A DNA stretch of 64,000 bases, from positions 1,054,001-1,118,000 of the forward strand of contig NZ_AP018441.1 in NCBI RefSeq assembly GCF_009937975.1, in the 5' to 3' direction. The notes beneath the pieces are model-generated. The model was not told the origin of the DNA, made no database searches, and saw only the letters and a list, made by a program, of their open reading frames with translations. This document shows positions 18,991-27,823 of the stretch, piece after piece. Each line of letters begins with the position of its first letter. Positions within the stretch are counted from its first letter, which is position 1. Source of the DNA: Undibacterium sp. YM2. Its GTDB lineage: Bacteria > Pseudomonadota > Gammaproteobacteria > Burkholderiales > Burkholderiaceae_D. Made by a program: the position numbers and the translations under genes.

Positions 18991-21321
18991 ATGCGCAGGA
19001 AACCCGTATTATCTCACTCACCGCTGTTGTTTCCTACTATCCCGGCAATTCTGGTGTCGGTTTTGGTGCCCGCCTACTTTTCTCAGGCGATGGCTCAGAA
19101 CGTCGTCACAGCCAAGCCGGATGAAGTTCAGGCTCCAACACAGCTGGCAACCCCTATACCGTCACCACTGCAAACTCAGACCGACGACAAGTCGTCCAAA
19201 GAGTCTCTGCCCAGCCAGAAGCAACTGGAGAAGCTGAGCGAAAAGCAAAAGCAGGATGACAAAAATGCACCTGTGACTGTCCGGGCCGGTAATTTCTCTG
19301 GGATGCCAGAGCGCTATATCAAGTTTGAGCATGATGTAGAAGTCGTCAAAGGCGGCACCCGCATCAATGCAGATGAGGCGATGTACCGCAATCTCGAAGA
19401 CGAAGTTGAAGCCAGCGGTAAAGTCCGCATGACACGTTACGGCGACTGCTATAAGGGTGATGCCTTGCGCATGCAGCTTGATGCCAGTTCCGGCTATGTC
19501 GCCAATCCCATCTATAAACTCTTGCGCAATAATGCCCAGGGACACGCCGCACGCATCGATTTTCAGGATGAAGAGCGTTCCCTGATCACGCGCGGTACCT
19601 ACAGCACATGCGAAGGCCTGGACCCTGACTGGTATCTGCAATCAGATACCCTGAGCCTTGATACAGGCCTCGACAAGGGCGTGGCTGGCAAGTCAGTGTT
19701 GTATTTCAAAGGCATGCCTATCCTGGCGACGCCCTCGTTGACCTTCCCTTTGTCGGGCGCACGTCATTCCGGTTTGCTGCCGCCGATACTGGGGGCGTCA
19801 TCCAAGGGCGGCCCTGAAATCACACTTCCTTATTATTTTAATATTGCACCTAACCGTGATTTGACGCTCTACCCCAAAATGATCGCCAGGCGCGGCCTGC
19901 AACTCGGGATAGAGGGGCGTTATCTGGGTGAGACCTATGCCGGTGAAACCAGTGTCGAAGGTTTGCTCAGTGACCGTGTCACAGGCACTAACCGTTATGC
20001 GGTCGCCTCCATACACCAGCAAAAATTACTGCCGCAACTGGAACTTTCCTGGAATATCAACTCAGCATCTGACGATGATTACCCGGCAGATTTCTCACGC
20101 ACGATAACCAAGACTGCGCAACGCCTGCTGTTGCGCGAAGCCAATCTGACTTATTACGGTTCTTTCTGGAGCCTGGCACTCAGGACCTCAAATTACCAGG
20201 TCTTGCAGGATCTGGCTGCGCCGATAGCGCGCCCCTATGACAGGCTGCCGCAATTGCAATTGCATGCCGAGCAACACGATATTGCCGGGCTGGACTGGTC
20301 CATGGACAGCATATTGACGCGCTTCTGGCATCCGACCTTGGTGCGTGGTGACAGGGCAGTGTTCAATCCCCAGATTTCTGTGCCTCTGGTGCAGGCTGGT
20401 GGTTTTGTCATCCCGAAAATCTCTTTCCATGCGACAAACTATCATCTGGTGAATCCTGAACCAGGCAAGGAAGCTGATTTCCATCGCGTAGTACCAACTT
20501 TCTCGGTGGATAGCGGGCTGGTGTTTGAACGCAAGACCGAGATGCTTGGCAAGGCACTGACCCAGACGCTGGAGCCCAGGCTGTTTTATGTGAATACCCC
20601 TTACCGCGACCAGTCGCGCATGCCCAACTTTGACAGCGCGGTCGCCGACTTTAATTTCGCCCAGATTTTCAGTGAAAACCGCTTTACCGGCCAGGACAGG
20701 ATAGGCGACTCCAACCAGATTACTGCCGCCCTGATTTCCCGCTTTATCGAAGGCAATGGGGACGAAAGCCTGAAACTGGCAATAGGCCAGCGCTTCTATT
20801 TCAATACGCAAAAAGTCACGCTCGACAATACCGTCAGCCCCAGCCGCTCAGATTTGCTGCTGGCGGCAACTGGCAAACTGTCATCGACACTGAGTGGCGA
20901 GATGGCTTTGCAACTGAGTCAGACCGACAGGCAGTCAGTACGTGCCAACTACGGCGTGCACTGGCAGCCTTCACCGAAAAAAGTACTGAACCTCGAATAC
21001 CGTTATCAGCGTAACAGCCTGGAACAGGTCGATGTCTCAGCTCAATGGCCAGTGGCGGACCGCTGGTACATGGTAGGCAGAAGCAATTACTCCATGATGG
21101 ACAAGAAGATGGTAGATGGCTTGCTGGGCTTTGAATACAAGGCTGACTGCTGGTCATTGCGCTTCCTGGCACAAAGGTTTGCCACCAATAGCGTTAACAA
21201 TACATCGGGCTTTTCCATACAGCTGGAGTTGAATGGTCTGGCCAGGCTGGGCTTTGGTGCCAACCCGATTGATGCTTTGAGAAAGAATATTTCAGGCTAC
21301 CAGTCTGGCAGTGAGCGCTAG
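18991..21321 (+). CDS. lptD: LPS-assembly protein LptD
   Basis: A 776-residue outer-membrane protein read from the ATG at 18991 (a TTG 33 bases upstream is possible). The signal peptide ends near SQAMAQ. A low-complexity Gln/Lys/Ser linker precedes the periplasmic OstA-like jellyroll (VEVVKGGTRINADEAMYRN, then YGDCYKGDALRM). The C-terminal two thirds form the large LptD barrel. Cysteines occur in YGDCYK, YSTCEGLDPDW and YKADCWSLRF. The E. coli Cys-Cys pair near the C-terminus is a single Cys here. LptD with LptE inserts LPS into the outer leaflet. It heads lptD-surA-pdxA-rsmA. Confidence 0.95.
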   Translation: MRRKPVLSHSPLLFPTIPAILVSVLVPAYFSQAMAQNVVTAKPDEVQAPTQLATPIPSPLQTQTDDKSSKESLPSQKQLEKLSEKQKQDDKNAPVTVRAGNFSGMPERYIKFEHDVEVVKGGTRINADEAMYRNLEDEVEASGKVRMTRYGDCYKGDALRMQLDASSGYVANPIYKLLRNNAQGHAARIDFQDEERSLITRGTYSTCEGLDPDWYLQSDTLSLDTGLDKGVAGKSVLYFKGMPILATPSLTFPLSGARHSGLLPPILGASSKGGPEITLPYYFNIAPNRDLTLYPKMIARRGLQLGIEGRYLGETYAGETSVEGLLSDRVTGTNRYAVASIHQQKLLPQLELSWNINSASDDDYPADFSRTITKTAQRLLLREANLTYYGSFWSLALRTSNYQVLQDLAAPIARPYDRLPQLQLHAEQHDIAGLDWSMDSILTRFWHPTLVRGDRAVFNPQISVPLVQAGGFVIPKISFHATNYHLVNPEPGKEADFHRVVPTFSVDSGLVFERKTEMLGKALTQTLEPRLFYVNTPYRDQSRMPNFDSAVADFNFAQIFSENRFTGQDRIGDSNQITAALISRFIEGNGDESLKLAIGQRFYFNTQKVTLDNTVSPSRSDLLLAATGKLSSTLSGEMALQLSQTDRQSVRANYGVHWQPSPKKVLNLEYRYQRNSLEQVDVSAQWPVADRWYMVGRSNYSMMDKKMVDGLLGFEYKADCWSLRFLAQRFATNSVNNTSGFSIQLELNGLARLGFGANPIDALRKNISGYQSGSER

Positions 21322-21476
21322 CTTGTTGCTGTATATAAATAATTTGCTGTACTAACAATACACATGCTGTACATGCTCTGCTTGGCAGTTTATGAAACCG
21401 GAGCGAACGTGTATATTGCAACTTTTGCCCGCTTTGATGCTCTCACGGGAATGGCTTAACAGGATTTTGGACCAAT

Positions 21477-22853
21477 ATGCGACCTTTATTGCAAATGAAA
21501 CAAAGTAATTTATTCACAGTACTGGCAGTGTCTGCTGGCCTGCTCATCAGCTCGACAGCCTGGTCGCAAGTCAAACTCAGCCCTATTGCTGTTCCCAAGA
21601 CGCAAAACAGCAAGGCGCAAAAGGTCAACAGCATCGTTGTTGTGGTCAATGATGAAGTAATTACCCGGCAGGAACTGGATGCACGCATGCTGGAAATAGA
21701 AATGCAGCTCAAAAAGCAGGGCACACCCTTGCCTGACCGCGCCGTGTTGCAAAAGCAATTGCTGGAACGCATGATCACTGACCGCGCCCAAATGCAGCTG
21801 GCCAAAGAAAATGGCATGCGGGTAGATGATGTCATGCTCGACCGCACCATGTTGCGCCTGGCAGAGCAAAACAAGATGAGCTTGCAAGAGTTCCGTAACC
21901 AGATCGAGCGTGAAGGCACTTCGTATGCGAAGTTCCGTGAACAGATTCGTGACGATATCATCATGCAACGCATACGTGAGCGTGAAGTCGATAGCAAGAT
22001 ACAGGTATCTGAAACCGAGATCGATAACTACCTGGCAGCCGAAGCCAACAACAAGGCAGCCGCCAAGCAGGAATTGAATCTGGCACATATCCTGATCAGC
22101 ATTCCTGAAAAAGCCTCTGCTGAACAAATCGCCGCACGTCGCGCCCGCGCTGACGAAGTCTTGAAAAAATTGCGTGAAGGCGCAGATTTTGGCAAGACCG
22201 CCGTCACTTACTCAGACAGCTCAGAAGCCTTGAAAGGCGGCGACATAGGCTGGCGCGAGCAAGACCGTTTGCCGCAATTGTTTGTCGATGCCATCAGCAA
22301 GGTCAAGGTGGGTGAATTCTCTGATATCGTGCGCAGCCCGAATGGTTTTCATATCGTCAAAGTCAATGGCAAGCGTGCCATGAACGACACCAAGGCTGCC
22401 GCTGCTGAACAGCAAAGCCATGTGCGCCACATTCTCATCAAGGTCAGCCAGATTGTGACTGCAGATGAGGCACGCAAGAAATTGCTGGAATTCAAGCGCA
22501 AGATAGAAGCCAAGGAAGCCACTTTTGAAGACCTGGCCAAGACCCACTCTGCAGATGGTTCTGCCTCCAAAGGTGGTGACCTGGGCTGGTTGTACCCTGG
22601 TTCCACTTTGCCTGAGTTTGAGCAAGCCATGGACAAGCTTGCCATCAATCAGATCAGTGAACCGGTGACCACACAATTTGGTGTGCACCTGATCCAGGTG
22701 ACAGAGCGCAAGGCCGATGAATTGTCGAAAGACAGGCAACGTATCGCTGCCCGCCAGGCTGTGCGCGAGCGCAAATCAGATGAAGCGCTGCAAGACTGGC
22801 TGCGCGAAATCCGCGACCGTGCCTATGTTGATTTCCGCCTGGAAGAAAAATAA
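21477..22853 (+). CDS. surA: periplasmic chaperone and peptidyl-prolyl isomerase SurA
   Basis: A 458-residue protein with a signal peptide (cleavage near STAWSQ). The N-terminal SurA domain carries [15 protein letters not shown], and two parvulin rotamase domains follow (about residues 200-290 and 310-400). Each parvulin domain shows the family pattern, for instance [17 protein letters not shown] and [19 protein letters not shown]. SurA folds outer-membrane proteins, LptD among them, which explains the conserved lptD-surA pairing. The stop codon overlaps the pdxA start (TAATG). Confidence 0.96.
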   Translation: MRPLLQMKQSNLFTVLAVSAGLLISSTAWSQVKLSPIAVPKTQNSKAQKVNSIVVVVNDEVITRQELDARMLEIEMQLKKQGTPLPDRAVLQKQLLERMITDRAQMQLAKENGMRVDDVMLDRTMLRLAEQNKMSLQEFRNQIEREGTSYAKFREQIRDDIIMQRIREREVDSKIQVSETEIDNYLAAEANNKAAAKQELNLAHILISIPEKASAEQIAARRARADEVLKKLREGADFGKTAVTYSDSSEALKGGDIGWREQDRLPQLFVDAISKVKVGEFSDIVRSPNGFHIVKVNGKRAMNDTKAAAAEQQSHVRHILIKVSQIVTADEARKKLLEFKRKIEAKEATFEDLAKTHSADGSASKGGDLGWLYPGSTLPEFEQAMDKLAINQISEPVTTQFGVHLIQVTERKADELSKDRQRIAARQAVRERKSDEALQDWLREIRDRAYVDFRLEEK

Positions 22854-23893
22854 TGCCACAGCCCAGTTTGCCGGTCATCGCGGTAACCGTAGGCGAACCG
22901 GCTGGCATAGGGCCTGAAATTGCGATACGGGCTGCCTGGCAGTTAAGGCATGAAGTCAGGTCGGTATTGATAGGTGATGCTGCCTATCTGTCCATGCTGG
23001 CAGCCGAGCTTGATCCTGCCATCAGCATGATGGGTGTGTCCCTGCAAGCCTTGCGGCACCAGGGCCTGCCTGCCTCTGGCAATGAACGCCTGACCATTAT
23101 CGATTGTCCTCTGAGTGCGTTTGTGATTGCCGGTCAGCTGGACCCGCGCAATGGCCGTGCCGTTTTGCATACCCTGGATGTGTCTATTGAAAGCGTGCAG
23201 CGCAAATGGTGTGAAGCCGTAGTTACTGCCCCTTTGCAAAAAAGCACCATCAATGACGCTGGTGTAGCTTTTAGCGGTCATACCGAATATTTCGCCGAGA
23301 AAACCTATACTGGCCGCGTTGTCATGATGCTGGCCAGTGAAGCCAATGAGCATTTGCCGCAAGCCCTGCGGGTGGCGCTGGCAACCACGCATTTGCCACT
23401 TCGTAAAGTTGCTGATGCCATACAGTTTGATGACCTGTGGAAGACTCTGGAAATCATCCATGCCGACTTGCGCAGCAAATTTGGCATAGAAAATCCACGC
23501 ATCCTGGTGGCTGGCCTGAATCCGCACGCGGGTGAAAACGGTTACCTGGGCATGGAAGAAATTGAAGTCATCACGCCCGTCATCAAAAAAGCGCAAGAAG
23601 CTGGCATGCAGGTCAGCGGCCCTTATCCAGCAGATACCCTGTTCCAGCAAAAATATCTGGAGCAGGCAGACTGCATACTGGCGATGTACCATGACCAGGG
23701 CTTACCGGTGCTCAAGCATGCGAGTTTTGGGCTGGGAGTGAATATCACACTTGGTCTGCCGCTGATACGCACCTCGGTCGATCATGGTACAGCCCTTGAC
23801 CTGGCGGCCAAAGGCACGGGGCATGCTGATGTCAGCAGCATGTTGGTGGCGATACGTGTTGCGGCCAGTATGGTCAACAAGCAAGAAAAATAA
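22853..23893 (+). CDS. pdxA: 4-hydroxythreonine-4-phosphate dehydrogenase PdxA
   Basis: A 346-residue enzyme of pyridoxal-phosphate biosynthesis. It opens with [14 protein letters not shown]. The metal ligand regions [22 protein letters not shown] and [19 protein letters not shown] are all present. It oxidises 4-phosphooxy-threonine to a product that PdxJ condenses with deoxyxylulose phosphate. It is translationally coupled to surA by a one-base overlap. Its last codons form the first unit of an A-rich repeat running up to rsmA. Confidence 0.96.
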   Translation: MPQPSLPVIAVTVGEPAGIGPEIAIRAAWQLRHEVRSVLIGDAAYLSMLAAELDPAISMMGVSLQALRHQGLPASGNERLTIIDCPLSAFVIAGQLDPRNGRAVLHTLDVSIESVQRKWCEAVVTAPLQKSTINDAGVAFSGHTEYFAEKTYTGRVVMMLASEANEHLPQALRVALATTHLPLRKVADAIQFDDLWKTLEIIHADLRSKFGIENPRILVAGLNPHAGENGYLGMEEIEVITPVIKKAQEAGMQVSGPYPADTLFQQKYLEQADCILAMYHDQGLPVLKHASFGLGVNITLGLPLIRTSVDHGTALDLAAKGTGHADVSSMLVAIRVAASMVNKQEK

Positions 23894-23931
23894 GTAAGCA
23901 GAAAATAAGCAAGAAAATACGCAAGAAAAAT
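23881..23931 (+). repeat. A-rich repeats between pdxA and rsmA
   Basis: Four imperfect units beginning GCAAGAAAA or GCAGAAAA follow one another from the last pdxA codons to the rsmA ATG. The tract replaces a clear SD for rsmA, although it is purine-rich. A similar A-rich tandem tract lies at 10817-10858. Confidence 0.5.
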
Positions 23932-24714
23932 ATGAAACATATCCCTCGTAAACGTTTTGGCCAGAATTTCCTGACCGATGAACTGGTCTTGAGCAATATC
24001 ACGCGTGTCATCAACCCGCGCCCTGGTCAAACCATGGTCGAGATAGGCCCGGGCCTGGCTGCCATGACGCGCCAGTTGCTCGATGGACTTACACAATTGC
24101 ACGTGGTGGAGCTGGACCGCGATCTGGTCGCCCGCCTGAAGAAAAATTTTTCGCCAGAAAAACTCATCATCCACGAAGGTGATGCCCTGCAATTTGATTT
24201 TGCCTCCATCCCTGTGCCTGAAGGCCAGAAGTTGCGCGTGGTGGGCAACCTGCCTTACAACATCTCCAGCCCCTTGCTGTTTCACCTGGCCGAGATAGCA
24301 CCGCTGGTCGAAGACCAGCATTTCATGCTGCAGAAAGAAGTGGTCGAGCGCATGGTTGCGGAGCCAGGCAGCAAGACTTATGGCCGTCTGTCGGTCATGC
24401 TGCAGGTGCGCTATCACATGGAATTGATGTTCATCGTGCCGCCAGAGGCATTTGACCCGCCACCACGGGTAGAATCGGCCATCGTACGCATGATACCCAA
24501 GCCGGGCGCTTTGCCTTGTGATATCAAAAAACTGGAAGAAGTCGTCACCAAGGCATTTTCGCAAAGACGCAAGGTAGTGCGCAATTGCGTTGCCGGTTTA
24601 TTGTCAGAAGCAGATTTGATTGCTTGTGGTGTTGATCCGCAACTGCGCCCGGAAACCATTTCGCTGGAAGCCTATGTCGCCATGGCTAATCTGTTGAGCT
24701 CTCGTCAGGCCTGA
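23932..24714 (+). CDS. rsmA: 16S rRNA dimethyladenosine transferase RsmA (KsgA)
   Basis: A 260-residue rRNA methyltransferase. N-terminal KRFGQNFL is the family start. [11 protein letters not shown] binds S-adenosylmethionine, and [17 protein letters not shown] carries the NLPY catalytic motif. It dimethylates two adjacent adenosines in helix 45 of 16S rRNA during late 30S assembly. It closes the conserved lptD-surA-pdxA-rsmA run. Confidence 0.96.
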   Translation: MKHIPRKRFGQNFLTDELVLSNITRVINPRPGQTMVEIGPGLAAMTRQLLDGLTQLHVVELDRDLVARLKKNFSPEKLIIHEGDALQFDFASIPVPEGQKLRVVGNLPYNISSPLLFHLAEIAPLVEDQHFMLQKEVVERMVAEPGSKTYGRLSVMLQVRYHMELMFIVPPEAFDPPPRVESAIVRMIPKPGALPCDIKKLEEVVTKAFSQRRKVVRNCVAGLLSEADLIACGVDPQLRPETISLEAYVAMANLLSSRQA

Positions 24715-24745
24715 TACTGTTTTACTGTTCCACCATTTTGTACAA

Positions 24746-25192
24746 TTACAAAAGGCCTGTGTTACGCCAGGCTTTCCTGCGGTCTATCAGGGTCTTCAAT
24801 TGCTTGTGGGATTTTGTCACGGAATAATTGATGGATTGCAGCAGGGTAGCGGGATTGAAGGGCTTGACGATAAAGCCATTTGCCCCTGCCTTGATGGCTT
24901 TGACCACAGTCTCTTTATTATTGCTACCCGTGACCATCAGCACCACGGTATCAGGCGAAACTTTCTTGATATGCTCGAGTATCTCCAGCCCGCTGATGTC
25001 CGGCATCATCACGTCCAGACACACTACTTCAGGTATGGTTTTTTCCAGCCAGTCCAGCGCCGCCACGCCGCTGGAAGCTTCGCCTATGACATTAAACGCT
25101 TCGCTATGCAGGATATGCTTCAGCATGGAGCGGCTGATATCATTATCATCCACGATAAAGATGCCTATGTCTCGCCTGTCCAACATGTTCAT
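24746..25192 (-). CDS. single-domain CheY-like response regulator
   Basis: A 148-residue receiver domain with a short C-terminal tail and no output domain. Key residues are DDND near residue 17, the phosphoacceptor in VVCLDVMMPDISG, the Thr of MVTGSNN and the Lys in FIVKPFNP. The ATG has a strong SD (GGGGAAACAG). The basic C-terminus (KQLKTLIDRRKAWRN) may be an interaction helix. No kinase or chemotaxis gene is adjacent, so its partner is encoded elsewhere. Confidence 0.88.
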   Translation of the reverse strand: MNMLDRRDIGIFIVDDNDISRSMLKHILHSEAFNVIGEASSGVAALDWLEKTIPEVVCLDVMMPDISGLEILEHIKKVSPDTVVLMVTGSNNKETVVKAIKAGANGFIVKPFNPATLLQSINYSVTKSHKQLKTLIDRRKAWRNTGLL

Positions 25193-25388
25193 CTGTTTCC
25201 CCTGATAGTCAGATAAATACCAGTCCCTGAATTTGGCTTAATTCGTTTACGATAATTGCAGATCAGGTTTTTGTCTGCAAAAATCTAAATAAGTTAATTA
25301 ATGTTTATTTTAGCAATAAACAAGCTGGCAACATGCATAATTGTGTAGCCTATAATCTGAGGCAAGAGACAGACAAACCAGGAATAAC

Positions 25389-27035
25389 ATGAACATTACC
25401 CACACTCCCGAATGGCAGGCCCTGCTGGCACATCAACAAAGGCTGGAGCAACAGCATTTGCGCGAGTTGTTTGCCGCCGACAGTGACAGGTTCAGGCATT
25501 TTTCGGTAGAACTGGATGGCTTGCTGGTGGATTATTCCAAGCAGCGCATAGACCAGCCCGCCCTGGATAGCCTGATTGCCCTGGCACGCCTGTCCAAAGT
25601 GGAAGGCTGGCGCGACCGCATGTTTGCCGGCGAAAAAATCAATATCAGTGAAGACCGCGCGGTCTTGCACACTGCCTTGCGGCATACGGATTTCACGCCC
25701 TTCCCGAACGAGGCAGAAGATGTCATGCCCAAGGTCAGGGCAGTGCGCAAGCAGATGCGCGATATTGTCGAGCGGGTGCGCAGCGGTTTGTGGCGCGGCT
25801 TCAAGGGCGATGCGATACAGACTATCGTCAATATAGGCATAGGCGGTTCTGACCTTGGCCCCAAGCTGGCGACGCGTGCCTTGTCGGCCTACCAGCATCC
25901 CGGCCTGGACTTCTATTATGTTTCTAACCTCGACAGCGCCCACCTCGCACCCTTGCTGGAAAAGCTGGACCCGCGCACGACTTTGTTCATCGTCGCTTCC
26001 AAGACTTTCACGACGCAAGAAACCAGCATCAATGCCCAGACCGCACGCACCTGGTTGATGGCGGCTGCGATGGAAGAATGGGCTGTCAGCAAGCACTTCA
26101 TTGCCGTCACTTCCAGCCCCGGCAAGGCACATGAATTCGGCATCCCTGACGCAAATATCTTGGAAATCTGGGATTGGGTGGGCGGACGTTACTCGCTGTG
26201 GTCGGCGGTCGGCTTGTCGGTGGCGCTGGCAATAGGCATGAATGGTTTTGAGCGCCTGCTGGTCGGGGCCGAAACCATGGACAAGCATTTCTGTAACGCG
26301 CCGCTGGAAAAGAATCTGCCTGTCTTGCTGGCCCTGATCTCAATCTGGAATACCAACTTCCTCGGTGCCGAGACTACGGCTATCCTGCCATATAACGAAT
26401 CAATACGCCATTTGCCAGCCTTCTTGCAGCAACTGGAGATGGAGTCGAATGGCAAGGCGGTAGGCCGTGATGGTGAAGCGCTGAGCTGCCGGGCCAACCC
26501 CATCGTCTGGGGTGAGATAGGGGTGAATGGCCAGCATGCTTTCTTCCAGCTGTTGCATCAGGGTGGCTGGTTGATACCCTGTGATTTTGTGGTGGCTGCC
26601 TCCAGTGATTATCCTCTGCCAGGTCACCAGGCACCCTTGCTGGCAAATTGTCTGGCGCAGAGTGCGGCCCTGGCCTTTGGCAAGACCGAGGCACAGGCGC
26701 GTGAAGAGTTGTCACAGGCTGGCCTCAGCGATGCCAATATCGCGAGGTTGCTGCCACATAAGGTATTTGCCGGTAACCAGCCATCGACCACCATACTCAT
26801 GCCCAGCCTTGATCCTTTTCAGCTCGGCATGTTGCTGGCCCTGTATGAACACAAGGTTTTTGTCCAGGGCGTGATCTGGGGCATCAATTCCTTTGACCAA
26901 TGGGGTGTGGAGCTGGGCAAGCAACTGGCGAACCGCCTGTTGCCAGCGATTCTGGGCAACCAGGAATATGATTCGCATCTGGACACGTCGACCAATGGCC
27001 TGATTGCGTACTTCCGCAGGCATGGTCACGTTTGA
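25389..27035 (+). CDS. pgi: glucose-6-phosphate isomerase
   Basis: A 548-residue enzyme of full family length. Signatures present are NIGIGGSDLGPKLAT, FIVASKTFTTQET, GGRYSLWSAVGLS (PGI signature 1 region) and GVIWGINSFDQWGVELGK (signature 2). The catalytic Glu lies in the segment before QLEMESNGKAV, and the His in GWLIPCD-flanking QLLHQGG. It interconverts glucose 6-phosphate and fructose 6-phosphate in the cytoplasm. A good SD (CCAGGAATAAC) precedes the ATG. Confidence 0.97.
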   Translation: MNITHTPEWQALLAHQQRLEQQHLRELFAADSDRFRHFSVELDGLLVDYSKQRIDQPALDSLIALARLSKVEGWRDRMFAGEKINISEDRAVLHTALRHTDFTPFPNEAEDVMPKVRAVRKQMRDIVERVRSGLWRGFKGDAIQTIVNIGIGGSDLGPKLATRALSAYQHPGLDFYYVSNLDSAHLAPLLEKLDPRTTLFIVASKTFTTQETSINAQTARTWLMAAAMEEWAVSKHFIAVTSSPGKAHEFGIPDANILEIWDWVGGRYSLWSAVGLSVALAIGMNGFERLLVGAETMDKHFCNAPLEKNLPVLLALISIWNTNFLGAETTAILPYNESIRHLPAFLQQLEMESNGKAVGRDGEALSCRANPIVWGEIGVNGQHAFFQLLHQGGWLIPCDFVVAASSDYPLPGHQAPLLANCLAQSAALAFGKTEAQAREELSQAGLSDANIARLLPHKVFAGNQPSTTILMPSLDPFQLGMLLALYEHKVFVQGVIWGINSFDQWGVELGKQLANRLLPAILGNQEYDSHLDTSTNGLIAYFRRHGHV

Positions 27036-27151
27036 AGAGAAATAGTGATTGAAAGAAATGGTTAAAACTTCTCGAAAGCATATTGGCAAAGTTGACGCAA
27101 AGAATCTTGCTTGATATAAAGTAAGCTCTTAAATCAATCTAGGATGCGTCT

Positions 27152-27259
27152 ATGTGGACAGGAATTTTTGGCGTTGTCTCGGTCGTCATCGTCGTCAGCA
27201 TGGTGGTGTTGATACGTGCCATGAATAAAGAAGCGCGCCGCGCTGATCATCAGAATTGA
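27152..27259 (+). CDS. 35-residue single-pass membrane protein
   Basis: A short frame starts with ATG eight bases after an AGGATG SD-like sequence and ends 4 bases before a very strong terminator. The product has one hydrophobic helix (FGVVSVVIVVSMVVLIR) followed by a basic cytoplasmic-type tail (NKEARRADHQN). The combination of SD, one ideal transmembrane segment with positive-inside flank, and dedicated terminator supports a real small gene. I do not recognise a family. It resembles small accessory membrane proteins in size only. Confidence 0.65.
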   Translation: MWTGIFGVVSVVIVVSMVVLIRAMNKEARRADHQN

Positions 27260-27262
27260 AAT

Positions 27263-27292
27263 AAAAAACGCAGACCATGGTCTGCGTTTTTT
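27263..27292. terminator. bidirectional rho-independent terminator
   Basis: A perfect palindrome centred on ACGCAGACCATGGTCTGCGT is flanked by A6 on the left and T7 on the right, so it works on both strands. It ends the small membrane-protein transcript on the plus strand and gloA on the minus strand. Confidence 0.92.
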
Positions 27293-27308
27293 TATGGCTA
27301 GCTCCTGA

Positions 27309-27728
27309 TTACCAGTTGCCTGTATTTGGCATCGAAGCCCAGGGTTCAGTCGGTGCCAGCGGCTCACCCTGTTGCAGCAACTCTATCGAAATATTGTCTG
27401 GTGAACGCACAAAAGCCATGTGACCATCGCGTGGCGGGCGATTGATGGTGACACCGTGATCAGCGAGGCGCTGGCAAAGTTCATAGATGTTCTCTACACG
27501 GTAAGCCAGATGGCCAAAATTGCGGCCACCAGTATATTCTTCCGGGTCCCAGTTATAGGTCAGTTCTACCTGGGCATCATGGTCGCCAGGCGCTGCCAGA
27601 TACACCAGAGTGAAGCGGCCGTTGGGATATTCTTTCTGATGTACCAGTTCCAGCCCCAGTGCATCACGGTAAAAACGCAGGGAGGCCTCAAGGTCGGTGA
27701 CGCGCACCATGGTGTGCAGATATTTCAT
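27309..27728 (-). CDS. gloA: lactoylglutathione lyase (glyoxalase I)
   Basis: A 139-residue glyoxalase-fold enzyme. The metal ligands appear in order as His in YLHTMVRV, Glu in AQVELTYN, His in NFGHLAYRV and Glu in ISIELLQ. It converts the hemithioacetal of methylglyoxal and glutathione to S-lactoylglutathione. The length and ligand set match the Ni-dependent bacterial GloA group. It is monocistronic, ending at the shared bidirectional terminator. Confidence 0.94.
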   Translation of the reverse strand: MKYLHTMVRVTDLEASLRFYRDALGLELVHQKEYPNGRFTLVYLAAPGDHDAQVELTYNWDPEEYTGGRNFGHLAYRVENIYELCQRLADHGVTINRPPRDGHMAFVRSPDNISIELLQQGEPLAPTEPWASMPNTGNW

Positions 27729-27823
27729 GTTTGCTTTCGAAAAAATCCTGCCTGAGCGTGCTTACCATGCGTACTCAGAGCAGTACAGAAGATAGGCAGG
27801 ATTTTAGCTGATTTTGCAAAAAA

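Noticed and set aside
23782-24564. 260-codon frame antisense to pdxA and rsmA
   Set aside because: It is a shadow of two clearly real genes on the plus strand; the same holds for the long antisense frames over pgi and the LodA fusion.
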